64,000 nucleotides of DNA from Cryptomeria japonica (GCF_030272615.1 NC_081406.1:403014939-403078938); one strand, 5' to 3'. Shown: positions 35,390-47,544, numbered from the stretch's first letter. Numbers and translations: made by a program. Notes: generated from the sequence alone by a model not told the origin.

Positions 35390-36764
35390 GTTATGACCTT
35401 ACCGCTTTTCACCTTCTGATCGACACAAATTATCCCGACCAACTTATCGGGTCTCGGGATAATAGTTTTCTTTCTATCTCGATGGTTCACTTTATCCTGA
35501 TGAACACTCCTTCAGCTTCGGCTATGCCTTTTGTTTTAATACTCCATCGACGTAACTTTCTCTGATGCCTTTGCCTTCGATTTGCTTTTACTTAACCCAT
35601 TGGGAGTCGGCATAGTTTATTTCATGTCCCTTCGATACTCCCATGATCTCAATATATCAATCTGCATCCTGACTAAGTCCTCCACGCTATCGGCATAACT
35701 TACCCCAAAGAACTCCTAGCACCTCACCATCCGCCTTAACAATCCTATCAGGACTCGGCATAGCATAAAATTTCTTTTTCCGATGTCTCGATGAGTCCTT
35801 ACTTAATGCTTATTTTATCGGCATAGCTTACACCGATATCCCCGCAGGTGCTTCTATCTTCATCGGGGGTTGGAATAGCCTTTTTCTATTCCTCCCGAAG
35901 TCCCAATGAGTCTCTGATGAACCCTTATGCTTTATGCTTCCCAGTCTATTTTATCGGTATAGGTAATATCGATAGTTCCACCCTCCGACTCTTCATGTCA
36001 TCGGGGATCAGCCTGACCATTTTTGTACTATTCCGATGTGGTTCCCTTTTCCGATGGGCCCGCTTTCGGTTCCCTTTAGTCATCGGGTATCAAGATAGAC
36101 TATTCTCATTACTTCCGATCTCCCGATACCAAATGATGAGCTTTTCCTTATCGTTACAAGTTGCATCGATAAATTCATAGGCTATCGGTATAACAATTTT
36201 TACGTTTTGTCGATAAGTCGATACATGCCGATAGAAAACCACCACCTTCTGCTTCATCAGAACAAGCTATCCTGATGCTATGACCTTTTCAAAAGCACGC
36301 ATTGTGTTGAGTATCTTTTAAACGCTCTAATGCATTTGCCTTCTATTTCATTGGTATAAGATATGTCGATAATCCTTCTTTTTCTTGCCAATGATGTTTC
36401 ATCGGGATTACTTATGCCGATAATTGAAATTTTGCAATCCAACACAAATGAGCCATTCATCTTGAACATTGGTGATCCCAACTTTTCCCATAAGGCCTGA
36501 TATATACCAGAAGGCAATTCTAGATCATGCCATAATGACTTCTATGCTGACAAACATTTCCATAATGGATTCTTTGTGCGGTCTATACTTAGTGCATGCC
36601 CTTAGTGTGCCCAAGTGATACCTTGATACTCCTGAAACAGTTGATCCCTTTAGAGAACCTTTACATGTGCTGATAAAGCTCTTGCACATACAAACCAGCA
36701 ATAAATGCTCAAAGAAAAAGGCCTCCATATAGCATAAAATATTTTGTAAAAATATGTGCTAACA
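35390..36764 (-). repeat. candidate 5' LTR of the minus-strand element, rich in CGATA/ATCGG motifs
   Basis: On the plus strand it starts TGTTATGACC and ends GTGCTAACA (TGTTA/TAACA inverted ends). Between about 35400 and 36420 a degenerate unit recurs, with forms such as TTATCGGCATAGCTTACACC, CTATCGGCATAACTTACCCC, TTATCGGTATAGGTAATATC and CTATCGGTATAACAATTTTT. This resembles the motif style of 18831-19600 on the opposite strand. Confidence 0.5.
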
Positions 36765-37913
36765 GGTTGTTTACCGGTATTCGGTTGGTCCCACTAGGAT
36801 GATTGCTTTCTGGTTAGTAAGATCATGCTGATCTGGTACTCCCATATGTTTTGGCTTATAGAATTGGCTTAGATATCCTATTCATGCTACTCAGATATAT
36901 GTTCAGTAATTTGGTATTGATTTCGTGATCGGATGTTATCCTATATAGTAAGCCTGGTTTACTGATTTGGTGAGGGTTTCATCGGCAAAGCTTTGTTGAA
37001 TATCTTTTGATATTATGAATAAGTGGTGTTGGTGCATCTTCTAGTAGGGATTCAGGATGCTGATGGTGATCATGTTTGAGCCTTAACTGGTTGGGATCAT
37101 TGCTTTAGCATGTGTGGACCTAAATTGGGTCTGGTGCTATCTAGGTTATTGACCGACTTAATGTAATGTGTTGTTGGGTCTTCTCGATGTGTTTCCGGGA
37201 TAACTAATGGGATGGATAATATTTGTTTGGCCTTAGGCTAACATGTTTTATAATTATGTTATTGTCTGGGTGGCCGACCTAATTGTTTAAGGTCTAGGGT
37301 TTGTATATATATGTGTATGATCTCATTGTAGATCATGGTATGCAAGTGAATAATGTAATAATAACTCATGCAGAGGATTTGGTCAATCATAGGTGATCGA
37401 GTTGGGTTTATGCAAGAGGTTTAATACCTTCGGTATTGAGCTTAACTAGAACTGTATTCAGGCATAAGAGATACTATTATTGCAATTCATTCTTCCTTTC
37501 AGATTATAGTCTGGATTTATTATGTAGTCAGTGAGACTCCTTTTGTAATGAGCAGTGTGCTCTAGGTTGTTGGACTTCCTACAAGTGCAGGCCCCTCAAT
37601 TTGTAATCACATACTTACTACAAAAGTATTATCTGGCTGTGGGTAGGCTTCCCACCATGGTTTTTCCCGCTACCAGGTTTTCCACGTACAATTCTTGGTG
37701 TCATGTGGATGTAAACTATTCTCTAATTATTGCTTGTGCTTAATTGGTATATCTGCTATTTCGGTAATTGGTTTATGTATTCTGGTATTTATCTTATGTG
37801 TTCTAGTAATAAAGTTTTAAATTCTTAAGGTTTTGGTAATCTGGTGACAACTGATTCACCCCCCCCCCCCCCTCTCAGTTGTCCTCTGGTTATTTGAACT
37901 GTCTAACAAGTTC

Positions 37914-38482
37914 ATCGGGATGCAGTCAAAAGAGTCTTCAGATATTTGAAGGGTACCTCAGAGTATTCTTTGTGTTATCATGGTAATTTGGTTGGAGACA
38001 TGACTTCCCTTGATATTCATGGTTATGTGGATTCAGATTATGCAGGTGATATTGATAGTAGAAGATCCACCAGTGCTTGTGTTTACTTTATTTGGTGGTG
38101 CAATTAGTTGGATGAGTAAGCGACATGTTGTGGTTGCTTTGTCCACTACTGAAGTATAGTATATGGCAGCTACTCACACTTGTAAAGAATCCATTTGGCT
38201 TAAGATATTGTGTTCATATATTGGAATAAAACAAGGTGCAATGATAGTTTATTAAGATAGTCAGAGTGCGATCTGCTTAGCTAAGAACACAACATTTCAT
38301 GCCTGGACCAAACATATTGATGTTCAGTATCATTTTGTCAGAGATATGGTCAAAGATGGAAAGGTGAAGCTAGTTAAGGTAGAAACTTTGATGAATGTTG
38401 CAGATGCTTTAACTAAAGTTGTGAGCACAGAGAAGTTCAGATGGTGTTCAGAGTCTATGGGCCTCACGACCCCTAGTAATTG
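37914..38482 (+). pseudogene. copia-2 RNase H
   Basis: Continues the copia-2 frame: HRDAVKRVFRYLKGTSEYSL, GYVDSDYAGDIDSRRSTSACV (catalytic Asp), LSTTE (catalytic Glu, then a TAG in place of the usual Ala/Glu-Tyr codons), YxDSQSAICLAKNTTFHA (Asp) and HIDVQYHFVRDMVKDGKVKL. A one-base insertion near 38095 and several stops disable it. It ends at MGLTT-like residues just before the polypurine tract. Confidence 0.85.
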
Positions 38483-38537
38483 ATTTATTGTATTGATACT
38501 CCCTTTTCTCTTGCAAGGTCTTCAACAAGTGGGACAA

Positions 38538-40494
38538 TGTTGGGAAAAAATGTGTCTCAACCTTGCATTTACATGAGGTTACTATTTATAGTAAGTTTTT
38601 CGTTTGAGCGTGAAATGGTGTAAAATTCTCCCCAAAGCTTTTGGTTGGCTAGATAACCATTTTGGTAAAGTTACGTCGCAAGACCACAACTAGTTTTGAA
38701 GATATTAATGTCTTTGTTTTGGAGTGGTGCGATGAAAGGTTTAAATTTAATTTTGAGGACTTTAGAGGCCCCATAATGCCCTAAAAAGTGGGCATAAATG
38801 TTGTAGCAGTTTACGATGCAATAGAGCACTTTGTGAACTTTCTGACACTTCAAACTATTCGTCAATAGGACACACGATTCTCAAGTTATGGCCTCTGGAA
38901 GTTTGTACTCCTTAAATAGGAAATATAAAATGTATTAGACACATAAATGAGTTGTAAAAGGGAGGGGCACGTGTTGATGTGTGTTTTAACACATCATAGG
39001 GCATCTAGAACAGAGATAAGGTCGACTCTACTTTATTGGGGGGTTTTAGCCCATGGTTTTGTAATATCATTTGACGATTTCTTGTATTGTATCTCCTATA
39101 TATGAGGTGTGTGTGATAGAGGTTGGGTGAAAGAGTCTTATGGCGATTAAGTTACCTCCGAGTCTCTGATTAGTGGTGTATACACCTAAAAAATGGTCTG
39201 AAGATAATTAATTAAATAAGCAATTATTTAATTAATCTCCCTTCCCAATTTAATTGAATTCATTAAGCAATTTGATTAAATTTCCCCTTTCATCTACTTA
39301 TTAATAAATCTAAGGATTTATTTAATAGGTTCATTTCATTTCATCCCCTTTAATTAATTAATTCAAATTAATTAATTCCCCCCATAAAAATCATTTCTTC
39401 TAAATCCTTTAATTAATTAAAACAAATCAATCATGAGTTGTTGAGATTAATTAGCCTTTTCATATTATTTGAATTTCTAAATTCAAATTCTCCTAACTTC
39501 TACCACTCCTAAACTTAACCCATTCTACCTACCACCATGTCCCCTTTCATCCAACATCTTCTAGAACCTTGTGACACTTGTCACTAAGTGTTCCCTTTCA
39601 TCTAATTCCTTCTAGAAGCCTCTTGACACTTGTCACCATAGAGATGACAGATGTTCCCTTTAATCCAACCCCCTTTGCCATCCTCCTCCAATTTAACCAT
39701 TGATATCTTCAGATCAATCTTGACCGTTGATTCTTGCCACATCACCCCTAGCCTTGGAAAATCCTATAAATAGACCTCATTTTGGAGCAATATGGGTCCC
39801 AATTTCATATGATTTTTGCATATCATTTGATTCATATCATTTGCATTTATGCATTGTTACTATAGGCATCTAGCTTCTAGTTTATCATTTTTAGCAATGT
39901 TATCATGCTCAATTTTAGCTTAATTGCATCTTCATTCTAGCCTATTTTCTAGATCAATCATGAAATCATGTAGCTTAATCATGCTATTCTTGCTAGATCA
40001 TGCATTTTCATCATTCAAATCCTCCATCTAAGTGTAGTCAAGTCACTGGAATATGCATAATTAGATCTGAGAGCATTTTTCATACTCGCATTTACTAGGA
40101 GGCAATAAGTCGATTAGCTATGGTTTTTTCTTTCATTGTTTCAATTTACTAACCATTGCTTGTAATGATTTATTGAGTGCATTGTGTTTGCAGGTACAGG
40201 TACTCTTCACAGAGCATGACAAGTGGTAGTCCCATGAAGATCTTGCTCTCCAAGTATATTGTAATCTGTTATTGATTGTTGAATAATATATTGAGCTGCT
40301 TTTGGAGTGTGGGGTTTTTCTCTCGAAAGGGTTTTCCCCACATAAATTATTGTGTTGTTGTGTTGTGGTATGCATGATATTTTGATTATTTCTATTAAGT
40401 TTTTGTAATTGATGTAATGATCTGTATTTTTTTTTGCATTATCCTCCTCTCAAGATTAGTGTAGGAAGTTGTTCCACTACTTAACTTCCTTACA
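38538..40494 (+). repeat. copia-2 3' LTR, interrupted
   Basis: Begins TGTTGGGAAAAAATG after a short purine-rich AAGTGGGACAA. A 1,045-bp solo LTR splits it at 39176. Its distal part has the copia-type block GGGTTTTCCCCACATAAATT (about 40329) and ends near CCTTACA, but the exact right border is not certain and no second copy is available. Confidence 0.55.
39177..40221 (+). mobile_element. solo LTR in copia-2 LTR (1,045 bp)
   Basis: Begins TGTATACACC, ends GAGCATGACA and is flanked by AGTGG on both sides (39172-39176, 40222-40226). It contains many TTAATTAATT tracts, a TATA box CTATAAATAG at 39764-39773, and CTTGTCAC repeats upstream of it. The layout of U3 plus TATA followed by T-rich R/U5 fits a plant LTR. 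Its family is not present elsewhere in the window, so the orientation rests on the TATA box only. Confidence 0.75.
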
Positions 40495-40756
40495 AAACGC
40501 TTAAAACAGACACAAAGCGATCACATTTTTAATAAATTCAAAAACCGCGTATGTGTTAAGGCTCAAAAAATCTGAGCCAAAATGCGTATGAGTTATTTTA
40601 ATTTAAAACGTGTATGGGTTTTTTGAAACAAAAACACAATTGTTTTTAAAAAAAAATAAAAAACGCGTACGGGGTTTTTAAAATAGAAATGTATATGGGT
40701 TATTTCTAACAAGGAAAACACGTATGCATTATTCTTACATTAAGTTAGATAAGGAA
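40495..40756. other. CGTAT/ACGCG-rich spacer
   Basis: Repeats of GCGTATGNGTT-like words (about 40545, 40582, 40608, 40664, 40720) with T-runs. No gene. Similar words (AAATGCATACGCATTTTG) occur right of the foldback element at about 43919-43937, so the foldback may have inserted into this sequence. Confidence 0.4.
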
Positions 40757-42935
40757 CATGGGCTTAGATGGCACTTATTTTAGCATTCCCTTAGTTTTGC
40801 ATCAGGATATATACATAAAATATAATATTTTTAGGTATAAGTTATATTTTCTCTTTGTCTTTTATCTATCTTTCAAGACAAAGATAAAATATAACTTACA
40901 CTTTAAGTTATTTTTTATGTATATATTGTCAGGATGTTTGAGAGTGGTTTCAGATCTCTAGGAGTCATAATGTAGATTTTAGATTTTAGGAGATCTTATA
41001 ATTTTTCATACTTAGTCAAATTTCAGTAATCAGTAGGCTTCTATCATCATTTTATTTCTCTATCTCTATCTCACACTCTTTGTTTCCCCTAAACTCTAGA
41101 CATCTATTTTCCTATTTCTCTCTTTATCCTCCCTCTTTACCTCTCTATCTCACTCTCTCCTCTCTCTCCAAGCTCTAGATCTTATAATTTCTCACACTTA
41201 GTCAAGTTTTAGTAATAAATAAGCTACTATTATCATTCTCTCTATAACTCTATTTCACTCTCTTTGTCTCCCTTAATCTCTAAACCTATCTCTCTTCCTA
41301 TCACTCTCCCTCTCTCTCTCCCCCTATATTTCTATAGCATTCCCTCCTCTCTCCCTAATCTCTAAAGTTATGTCTCTAACCCTTACACTTTGTATCTCCT
41401 CTCTCTTCTTTACCTACCTCATGCACATTCTTTGATCTCTATCTCACCTCTCTCTCCCCCTCCCCGCCTCTCTCTATTTTTCCCTCTATTTATCTCTACC
41501 TCCTCTCTCCCTCTCTCTACATACCTCTACATCCCTCCCTCCCTACCTCTTATTGTCTATATATATCCCTTTCCCTCACTCCCTCCCTCTCTCCTTCCCT
41601 CTCTATTTCTCTTTATCTCACTCTCTTTGTCTCCCCTAAGATTAATACCTATATCTCCCTATCTCTCTCCTCTCTCTCCAGTCTCTCCAGTCTCTCTACC
41701 TCTCTCTATGTCACTCTCCTCTCCACTCCAAGATCTAGACATATATTTTTACCTCTCTCTCTCTCTCTCTACATATCTCTCTCTCAGTCCCTTTATTTTT
41801 CTACATAGATCTCCTTGCCTCCTCTCTCTCCCCTTCTATCTCTACTTATATATATCCCCTTTTCCTCTCTTTATACATACATCTCCCTCCTTTCCTACCT
41901 CCCTTTATTTCTCTAAATAAATATTCATCTCCCCCTCTCTCTATTAATTCATCCCTCCCTCCTTCTCTCCATCTCTCTACTTACCCATCTATCTATGCTC
42001 TCTATCTCCCCTCTACCTTCATGTATTTATCTCCTTTCTCTCTACCCATCTATCTTCCTTCCTCTCTTTATCTACCATCTCCCTTTCTCTACCTACCTCT
42101 TTTTCCATCCCTTTCTACTTTTATATCCCCTAAATCTCTACCTCATTGCCTCCATACTACTCTCTCTCTCTCTCTCCATCAACCTCCCTTTCTCAACCTT
42201 TATCTTTCTCTCTCCCTCTTTCTCTCCTCAACCCTCCTCTTTGTCTCTATCTCTATCTTTGACACACACACTCTATCACTTTTCCCCCCTCTCTCTTGAT
42301 CTCTCTCTCAACCTCTCTCTCCTTCTCTATCTTTTTATCTCTCTTAAGCCTTCACTCTCTCCCTCTTTCCCTCTCTATCTCTTTCTCTCTCAACCTCTCA
42401 CTCTCAACCTCCCTCTCTCAACCTCTCTCTTTCTCTCACTCAACCTCATTCTCTCTATCTTGATATATATTTCTCTCCCTCACTCTCTCTCCCTCTTTCT
42501 TTTCTCAACCCCCCTTCCTATCCCTCTCTCCTGAGATCTATCTCTCTCAACCTCCATTTCTTAGCCTCTCTCTTTATCTCTCCCTCTTTGTCTCTCTCTC
42601 TCCCCCTCTCTCTTTCTGCTTCTCTATCTCTTTCTCTACTCAACCCCTCTCTCTCTTTCTCCCTCTCAACCCCTCTATGTCTCAAATTTAGTCTTTATTT
42701 CTATATCCATTTCTCAAGCCCCCTCTCTCTATTACCTTTTTCTCAACTTACATATCTCTCCCTCCCTACCTATATCTCTACCTCTGTCTCTTTCTATTTC
42801 TATCTACTTATGTATATCTACCTACCCTTTGGCACTCCCCTCATAAACTATTTTAAATACCTAGATATATAGAGAGAGGTGTAAAGAGAAGGAGAGAGAT
42901 ATAGAGAGGTGAGATGGGCAGAAGTGGCTTAGGGA

Positions 42936-42936
42936 T

Positions 42937-42972
<36 letters not shown>
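42936..42972. repeat. (GA)n microsatellite
   Basis: Uninterrupted AG repeats in the right arm of the foldback element. Confidence 0.95.
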
Positions 42973-42975
<3 letters not shown>

Positions 42976-43366
42976 TATGAAGGGAAGGAGGTAGAGAGTT
43001 AGGGGAGTTAAAAGTAGAGGGATTAAAAGAGAGGTAGTTAGAGACAAGGAGAGGGGAGATAAAGGGTGTGAGATAAAGAAAAATAGAGAGGGAGGAAGCG
43101 AAAAAGACATAAGTAGAGACCAATATTTATGAAGATGAATAGAGAGAGAGAGAGATTTGGAGAGTGGGATAGAGAGGTGAGATAGAGAGGAGAGAATGTG
43201 TGTCACGCATTAGAGAACAAAGGGGAGATATAAAGAAGGGTGAGAGAGATACATTTAAATCTTGGAGGAGAGGAGAGAGTGAGATAGAGATATGGGAGAG
43301 AAGGGGAGAGGGGGAGTGATAGGAAGAGAGATAGGTCTAGAGATGGAGGAAGATAAAGAGAGTGAA

Positions 43367-43438
<72 letters not shown>
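43367..43438. repeat. (GA)n microsatellite, about 35 units
   Basis: Perfect AG dinucleotide run of about 70 bases. Its uninterrupted state inside an otherwise diverged arm suggests recent slippage expansion. Confidence 0.95.
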
Positions 43439-43441
<3 letters not shown>

Positions 43442-43857
43442 AGTGATTACTAAAATTTGATTGTCTAAAAAATTATAAGATCTAGATCTTGGGGAGAGAG
43501 GAGAGAGTAAGATAGAGAGAGGTGAAGAGAGGAGAGAGATAGAAAAATAGATAGGTCTAGAGCTTAGGGGAGACAAAGAGAATGAGATAGAGAGATAGAA
43601 AGAGATAGAAAGAGATAGCAAGAGAATGATGATATAAGCCCATTGATTACTAAAATTTGACTGTCTGAAATTTTTTAAGATCTCCTAAAATCTAGAATCT
43701 GCATTATGACTCCTAGAGATCTTAAACCACTCTAAAACATCCTGATAATATATACATAAAATATAACTTAAAGTATATGAAATATACTTAAATGTTATAT
43801 TTTATGTATATATGTTGCTAAAAAACTAAGGGAATGCTAAATGAACTGCATCTAGGT

Positions 43858-44849
43858 CAATTTTACTAATATAACTTTATATTATTAAACATAACACATA
43901 GACATTTTTTGTTTTTAAAAAATGCATACGCATTTTGCCTTGTACTTGGCCTTGGATAGAAAGCCTGAGGCTTGGGAACCTTATTTCCCTCCTTTTAACA
44001 ATGTTTTCCTCTTCCAATCTGGTTTCTCAACTTCATCATCATCAAGTTTACATTTTATCAAGTGGGTATTTGTAAAATTGCCAACATAATTTCATCCATA
44101 TTCCGAGCTTTCTAACCATATAATTTTTTTAAAATTTGAACAACATTAACATATTAATCTTGAATTTATTTTACCAATATCTTCAGACTTCTTAGAGATA
44201 GATGTGTACCATGTTTTAAATAACTTTTGCACTACTCATCCAAATTTGAAAAATATTATATAATATTATTCTACACTTCATTCTTTATACTTTAAAAAAA
44301 TTTAAAAAATAATTTTTTGATTATTTTGGTGCAAGCTATGTGACATGCATGAATAGGTACTTGATTTTCAGGATGCATTCACTTTGAAAAATCATAAAAA
44401 AAAAATTACTCAACAAAAAATAACAAAAACATACACAACTTCTAGTGCTCTCTCTTAACTTTCTTTCTACCAAAGGTTTTTAAAAAATATTAAATGCAAC
44501 TATAACTTTTTTTGATGCACACATCAAACACTATTATGTTTTACTAAACAAAATAGGGACACTTTTGTGTGCACGCGATATTTGACCCACTTAGTATTAT
44601 CCAATTTAAAAAACCCTTAGTAGTTTGGAAACCAAATTCAGAGTACTACAATATTTTTTTTATAGGTATCTACAAATTTTGAGTGGATGAGTCTCAATTT
44701 CCTCCTCCAAATTTTAGGATCAACTAATTTTAGAAAAAAGGTGTCCACTTAAACCCCGTTTTTGTTCACCATCTTGGTGCACTTACCCATGTATATATAT
44801 GAGTGTGTATATATATATATATATATCGAATAATGTGTCTTGGTACATA
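43858..44849. other. AT-rich non-coding stretch
   Basis: No gene seen. It has a TA dinucleotide run at about 44792-44826. The sequence is unique within the window. Confidence 0.5.
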
Positions 44850-46335
44850 GTCAATGAAATGTCTATAATAGTACATCACTAAAGGATCTATGAAGATAAG
44901 TCACCATTTGACTAAGCAAGGGCACAATCATAAGCTTTGGAGGATCCCATTCCTCTATGTCCCTGATCTCGACCCCTTACTATTGGTGGTGGTCATGACT
45001 CGGCCTCATCAGTCCCTCAACTTCCTCACTAACCGGTCTATGGTATGTGTACCTAGCTGAGCGACCAATGATAAAATTGGTAGCTCTATGCTTTGGTGGC
45101 ATGACATCATCATATAAATCCTTGTAGTAGCGAGCCTTTTGTGTTGATCACATCATCTCCATAGGCATTCCCTCCACCAAAACCTGTATTGTATCTATAA
45201 CTCTGATTAGTGCTTGATTTTCTCTCTAGGATCTAATGATAGAAACATCTCTTTCAGTTGTCAATCTGTACACTATGGCCTATACGCTAGCTACTTGTAC
45301 TACTATCATATCCCTCTCACCCTAGAGTCAATATCTCTCCTTGGTAGCATCTCTCTCTAAGAGAGTGGTGCCTAGTTGTACTTATAAATCCTCCTCTTCA
45401 TCGCCATTTATGGGCTCCTTTACTTTTTTGTGGTCGATTCCCATCACCTCCCATTTCCTCCTTAACCTAAACCATCAAATGATCCTCTAGTCTCTATATC
45501 TGCTCTACCTCCTAAACCTAGGCCCCTGCCTTTTGTCTCCTATTTCTCAATGCACTCTTGGACCCGACCCTACTCATCACACATCTCCTTAACTATATAG
45601 TTCTCTTAAACATCAACCTATCCTTGTCTCCAACCACATTAAATTGACCCTCCTCTATCTCTACATTAGCGGCCCCTCTATGCACCTATGTTAGGAAACA
45701 TGATTGATATACATGTAAACATAGAATTGTCTAATGTGTGATATCTATTAAGTCACTGAAATGTGATCCCACACTCATATGTACAACATAGTCATCCCTA
45801 AAGCCATTATCATAAATCCTTGAGACATAACCTTACACATATCCCTATACATGTAAGCTAGTAATCGCAGGCTCCAAGTGAACTCTACGCCATCCATGAC
45901 CATTCTCTCCAATGCTTGGACCAATAATAATAGAGAACTCATGTGACCTCTTTCATAGTAGGAGAATAACATCAATGATGTTTTCAACCACTAGTGGTAT
46001 GTGTTGTAACATATAATAGCCCACTTTAGGTTGAATTTAGTGCTAACTATGAATAACTCATCATCCTCTAGGATCTACTCCATCACTGGTAGTCCTATAT
46101 CTAGGCCATAAACTACCCTCTACCCATGAATCGACACACATAGAATACACCACACATTCTTGAGAGTGATAGTAATCTCTTGTTTCAGTAAATGAAATAT
46201 GCTCATCTCGTTATGTCATCTCTCAAAAAGTACTATAATCATGCTCAAGTTGGCTAAGATGTCAAGTATTTGAGCCACATGCAATAGAGTAATAGAACAA
46301 AGTGCAATGTACTCATCCGTTTTGTTAACTTTTAC
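44850..46335 (-). pseudogene. plant mobile domain (PMD, aminotransferase-like) protein, degenerate
   Basis: One minus-strand frame reads, with few stops, TDEYIALCSITLLHVAQ (about 46330), a damaged ER-x-HNEMSIFHLLKQ followed by EITITLKNVWCIL (about 46215-46140), GLDIGLPVM, YYERGHMSSLLLLVQALER (about 45960) and FTWSLRLLAYMYRDMCK (about 45885). These match the PMD pattern (ERW-hP-E-t-tFHl-cGEmT-tL-dv, then the W-x-x-x-LA-x-LYR helix). Further downstream are heptad-like RDATKERY and a charged tail with YYKDLYDDVMPPKHR (about 45130). PMD proteins are carried by plant transposons and also exist as host silencing factors (MAIN/MAIL); which origin applies here cannot be told. Its upstream portion was separated by the element at 46616-52435. 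Confidence 0.6.
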
Positions 46336-46615
46336 ATCAAGACCTATATAGGGAGATTTTTCTCACTTGAATCAAGTGAATCAAGAACCTCCTATAGACC
46401 AAACACTAATTGCTTCAATAGTGCAACTATATTTGACAGATGCATAAATTATCTTTAGTAGCGCAATAAAAAAATATCATAAGTACAATTTTATTCAATA
46501 ATTATGTATCTCTATGCAAAAATTATGCTTAAATAGACATCAATTATGCAGTTTTAGAACAATTGCTCAAACACTTGTGCATGTGCACTTAAAACCTAGC
46601 TTGCAATGGTGTAGT

Positions 46616-47470
46616 TTGTTGGCAATTGATACTCATTTGATTGGTTTCAATATGTTGTCATTGATGGCAACATGTTCCAACTTTCATATTTTGGTTTGGT
46701 TGTTTACCCACAGACACTTCACCGGCACTGGCACCGATAGGTATCTTCATCAATAGGAGGAATTCTATGGGTACCGACATTGCAGGCCGACATAACTTCA
46801 TCAGGTTATAGGTATTGGAGGCCGACATAATTTGGGAGATATCAACAATTGATTTTGATATTTATGTATATATGTAATTGAGTCGACCTGTATATTCACT
46901 TTGTAATTATCTATGTAAGATGACATAAGGCATGAAGGATTGCAAAGGTATATAGGTCAGTTGATTAGATCATTTTGTGATATGAGAGATATGTGAGGTT
47001 ATGAGATATATGAGAGAGATAATTGTAATGCGAGGAATGATGATTATGTAAGAGGTTATTCCGGTAAAGGGTTTAGGGTATCTGAACCGGAACAGTTGGA
47101 GCTTAACTGAAACTGTATTTAGACATAGGAGATGTTATCATTGCAGTTCATTCATTTCCTTTGGATTGTAGTCTAGATTTATATGTAGTCAGTGAGACTC
47201 CTTTTGTGAAAAGCAGTGTGCTCTAGGTTGTAAACCTTCCTGCATGTGCAAGCCCCCATATTTTGTAATATATCTTCATGTGGCCAGTGGATTGATATTG
47301 TGGGTCACAAATCCCATCGTGGTTTTTCCTCTTTCAAGTTTTCCACGTATAATTCATTTATATATGTATTAGTTTACCAGTTGGTGAATGCACATTTTAA
47401 TAAGGTTAAAATTGATCATTCCGGTAGAAAACATATTCACCCCCCCTCTCAGTGTTCTTGGATTCCAATA
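46616..47470 (+). repeat. 5' LTR (855 bp) of the 46616-52435 element
   Basis: Starts TGTTGGCAATTGATACTC and ends GGATTCCAATA, a mutated CCAACA. It is close to 51533-52435 but lacks about 55 bp present there near 52262-52320. Confidence 0.95.
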
Positions 47471-47472
47471 AT

Positions 47473-47484
47473 TGGTATCAGAGC
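47473..47484 (+). promoter_or_regulatory. primer-binding site (initiator tRNA-Met)
   Basis: TGGTATCAGAGC, two bases after the 5' LTR. Confidence 0.9.
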
Positions 47485-47544
47485 CTTGTGCCTCGGAGGA
47501 AGTTTAACAAATTGAGGGAGATCCTGAATTCGGAATCCATGGAT

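Larger units (their letters stand above)
31157..36764 (-). mobile_element. 5.6-kb minus-strand LTR-type element carrying only ORF-C
   Basis: Begins TGTTGGTTCCC, ends GTGCTAACA and is flanked by exact GGTTG duplications (31152-31156, 36765-36769). Excision restores TTTGGTTGTTTACCGG, which is contiguous in the related LTR near 46692. On the minus strand a candidate LTR (36764 to 35390) is followed by TGGTGCCAAGC (a primer-binding-site-like string), then a 330-base leader and ORF-C, with no gag or pol. The left end (31157-32170) does not resemble 35390-36764, so a normal LTR pair is not visible. This is either a rearranged non-autonomous element or one with unusual ends. Confidence 0.65.
31080..37908 (+). 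mobile_element. solo LTR (Sirevirus-like) in copia-2, itself interrupted
   Basis: LTR sequence occupies 31080-31156 and 36770-37908 (about 1.2 kb). It begins TATTAG, most simply a mutated TGTTAG, and ends CTAACA, giving a 6-bp inverted end. AGTTC flanks it on both sides (31075-31079 and 37909-37913). Removing 31080-37913 rejoins the copia-2 frame NPSRV to HRDAVKRVFRYLKG. Its body resembles the LTRs of the 46616-52435 element: GTCATTGATG, AACTGTATTCAGGCATA, GTCAGTGAGACTCCTTTTGT and CCACCATGGTTTTTCCC. No internal domain of its own remains, so it is a solo LTR formed before the inner insertion or from an earlier recombination. Confidence 0.85.
30216..40494 (+). mobile_element. copia-2: Ty1/copia element, 3' half, host of three insertions
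   Basis: The RT resumes right after copia-1, is interrupted at 31079 by a solo LTR plus nested DNA, and continues as RNase H at 37914. The 3' LTR begins at 38538 and is itself split by a 1,045-bp solo LTR. Its 5' LTR, gag, PR and INT are not in the window. The RT sequence differs clearly from copia-1 and looks more like Tork/Tnt1-type copia. The right end is not sharply defined. Confidence 0.8.
40757..43857. mobile_element. foldback (long inverted-repeat) element with CT/GA microsatellite arms
   Basis: The left arm (40757 to about 41350) and right arm (about 43857 back to 43440) are inverted copies. TTTAGCATTCCCTTAGTTTT on the left matches AAAACTAAGGGAATGCTAAA on the right, followed by the same TATACATAAAATATAA, ATCAGGATGTTT, GATCTCTAGGAGTCATAATG and TTTTAGGAGATCTTA in matching order. 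Between them the plus strand is CT-rich to about 42840 and GA-rich from about 42870, so the whole 3.1 kb can fold on itself about a centre near 42855. Each arm also holds an internal duplicate of the AGATCTTATAATTT...AGTAAT block (40988-41060 and 41176-41240). No transposase. The translations are Ser/Leu/Pro repeats, not proteins. Confidence 0.8.

Noticed and set aside
41390-43621. Several open frames of 90-180 codons on both strands rich in Ser, Leu and Pro
   Set aside because: They translate the CT/GA simple-sequence arms of the foldback element; there is no domain and the frames overlap on both strands.
24335-47484. TGGTATCAGAGC strings that could suggest tRNA genes
   Set aside because: They are retrotransposon primer-binding sites next to LTR ends; no cloverleaf is present.
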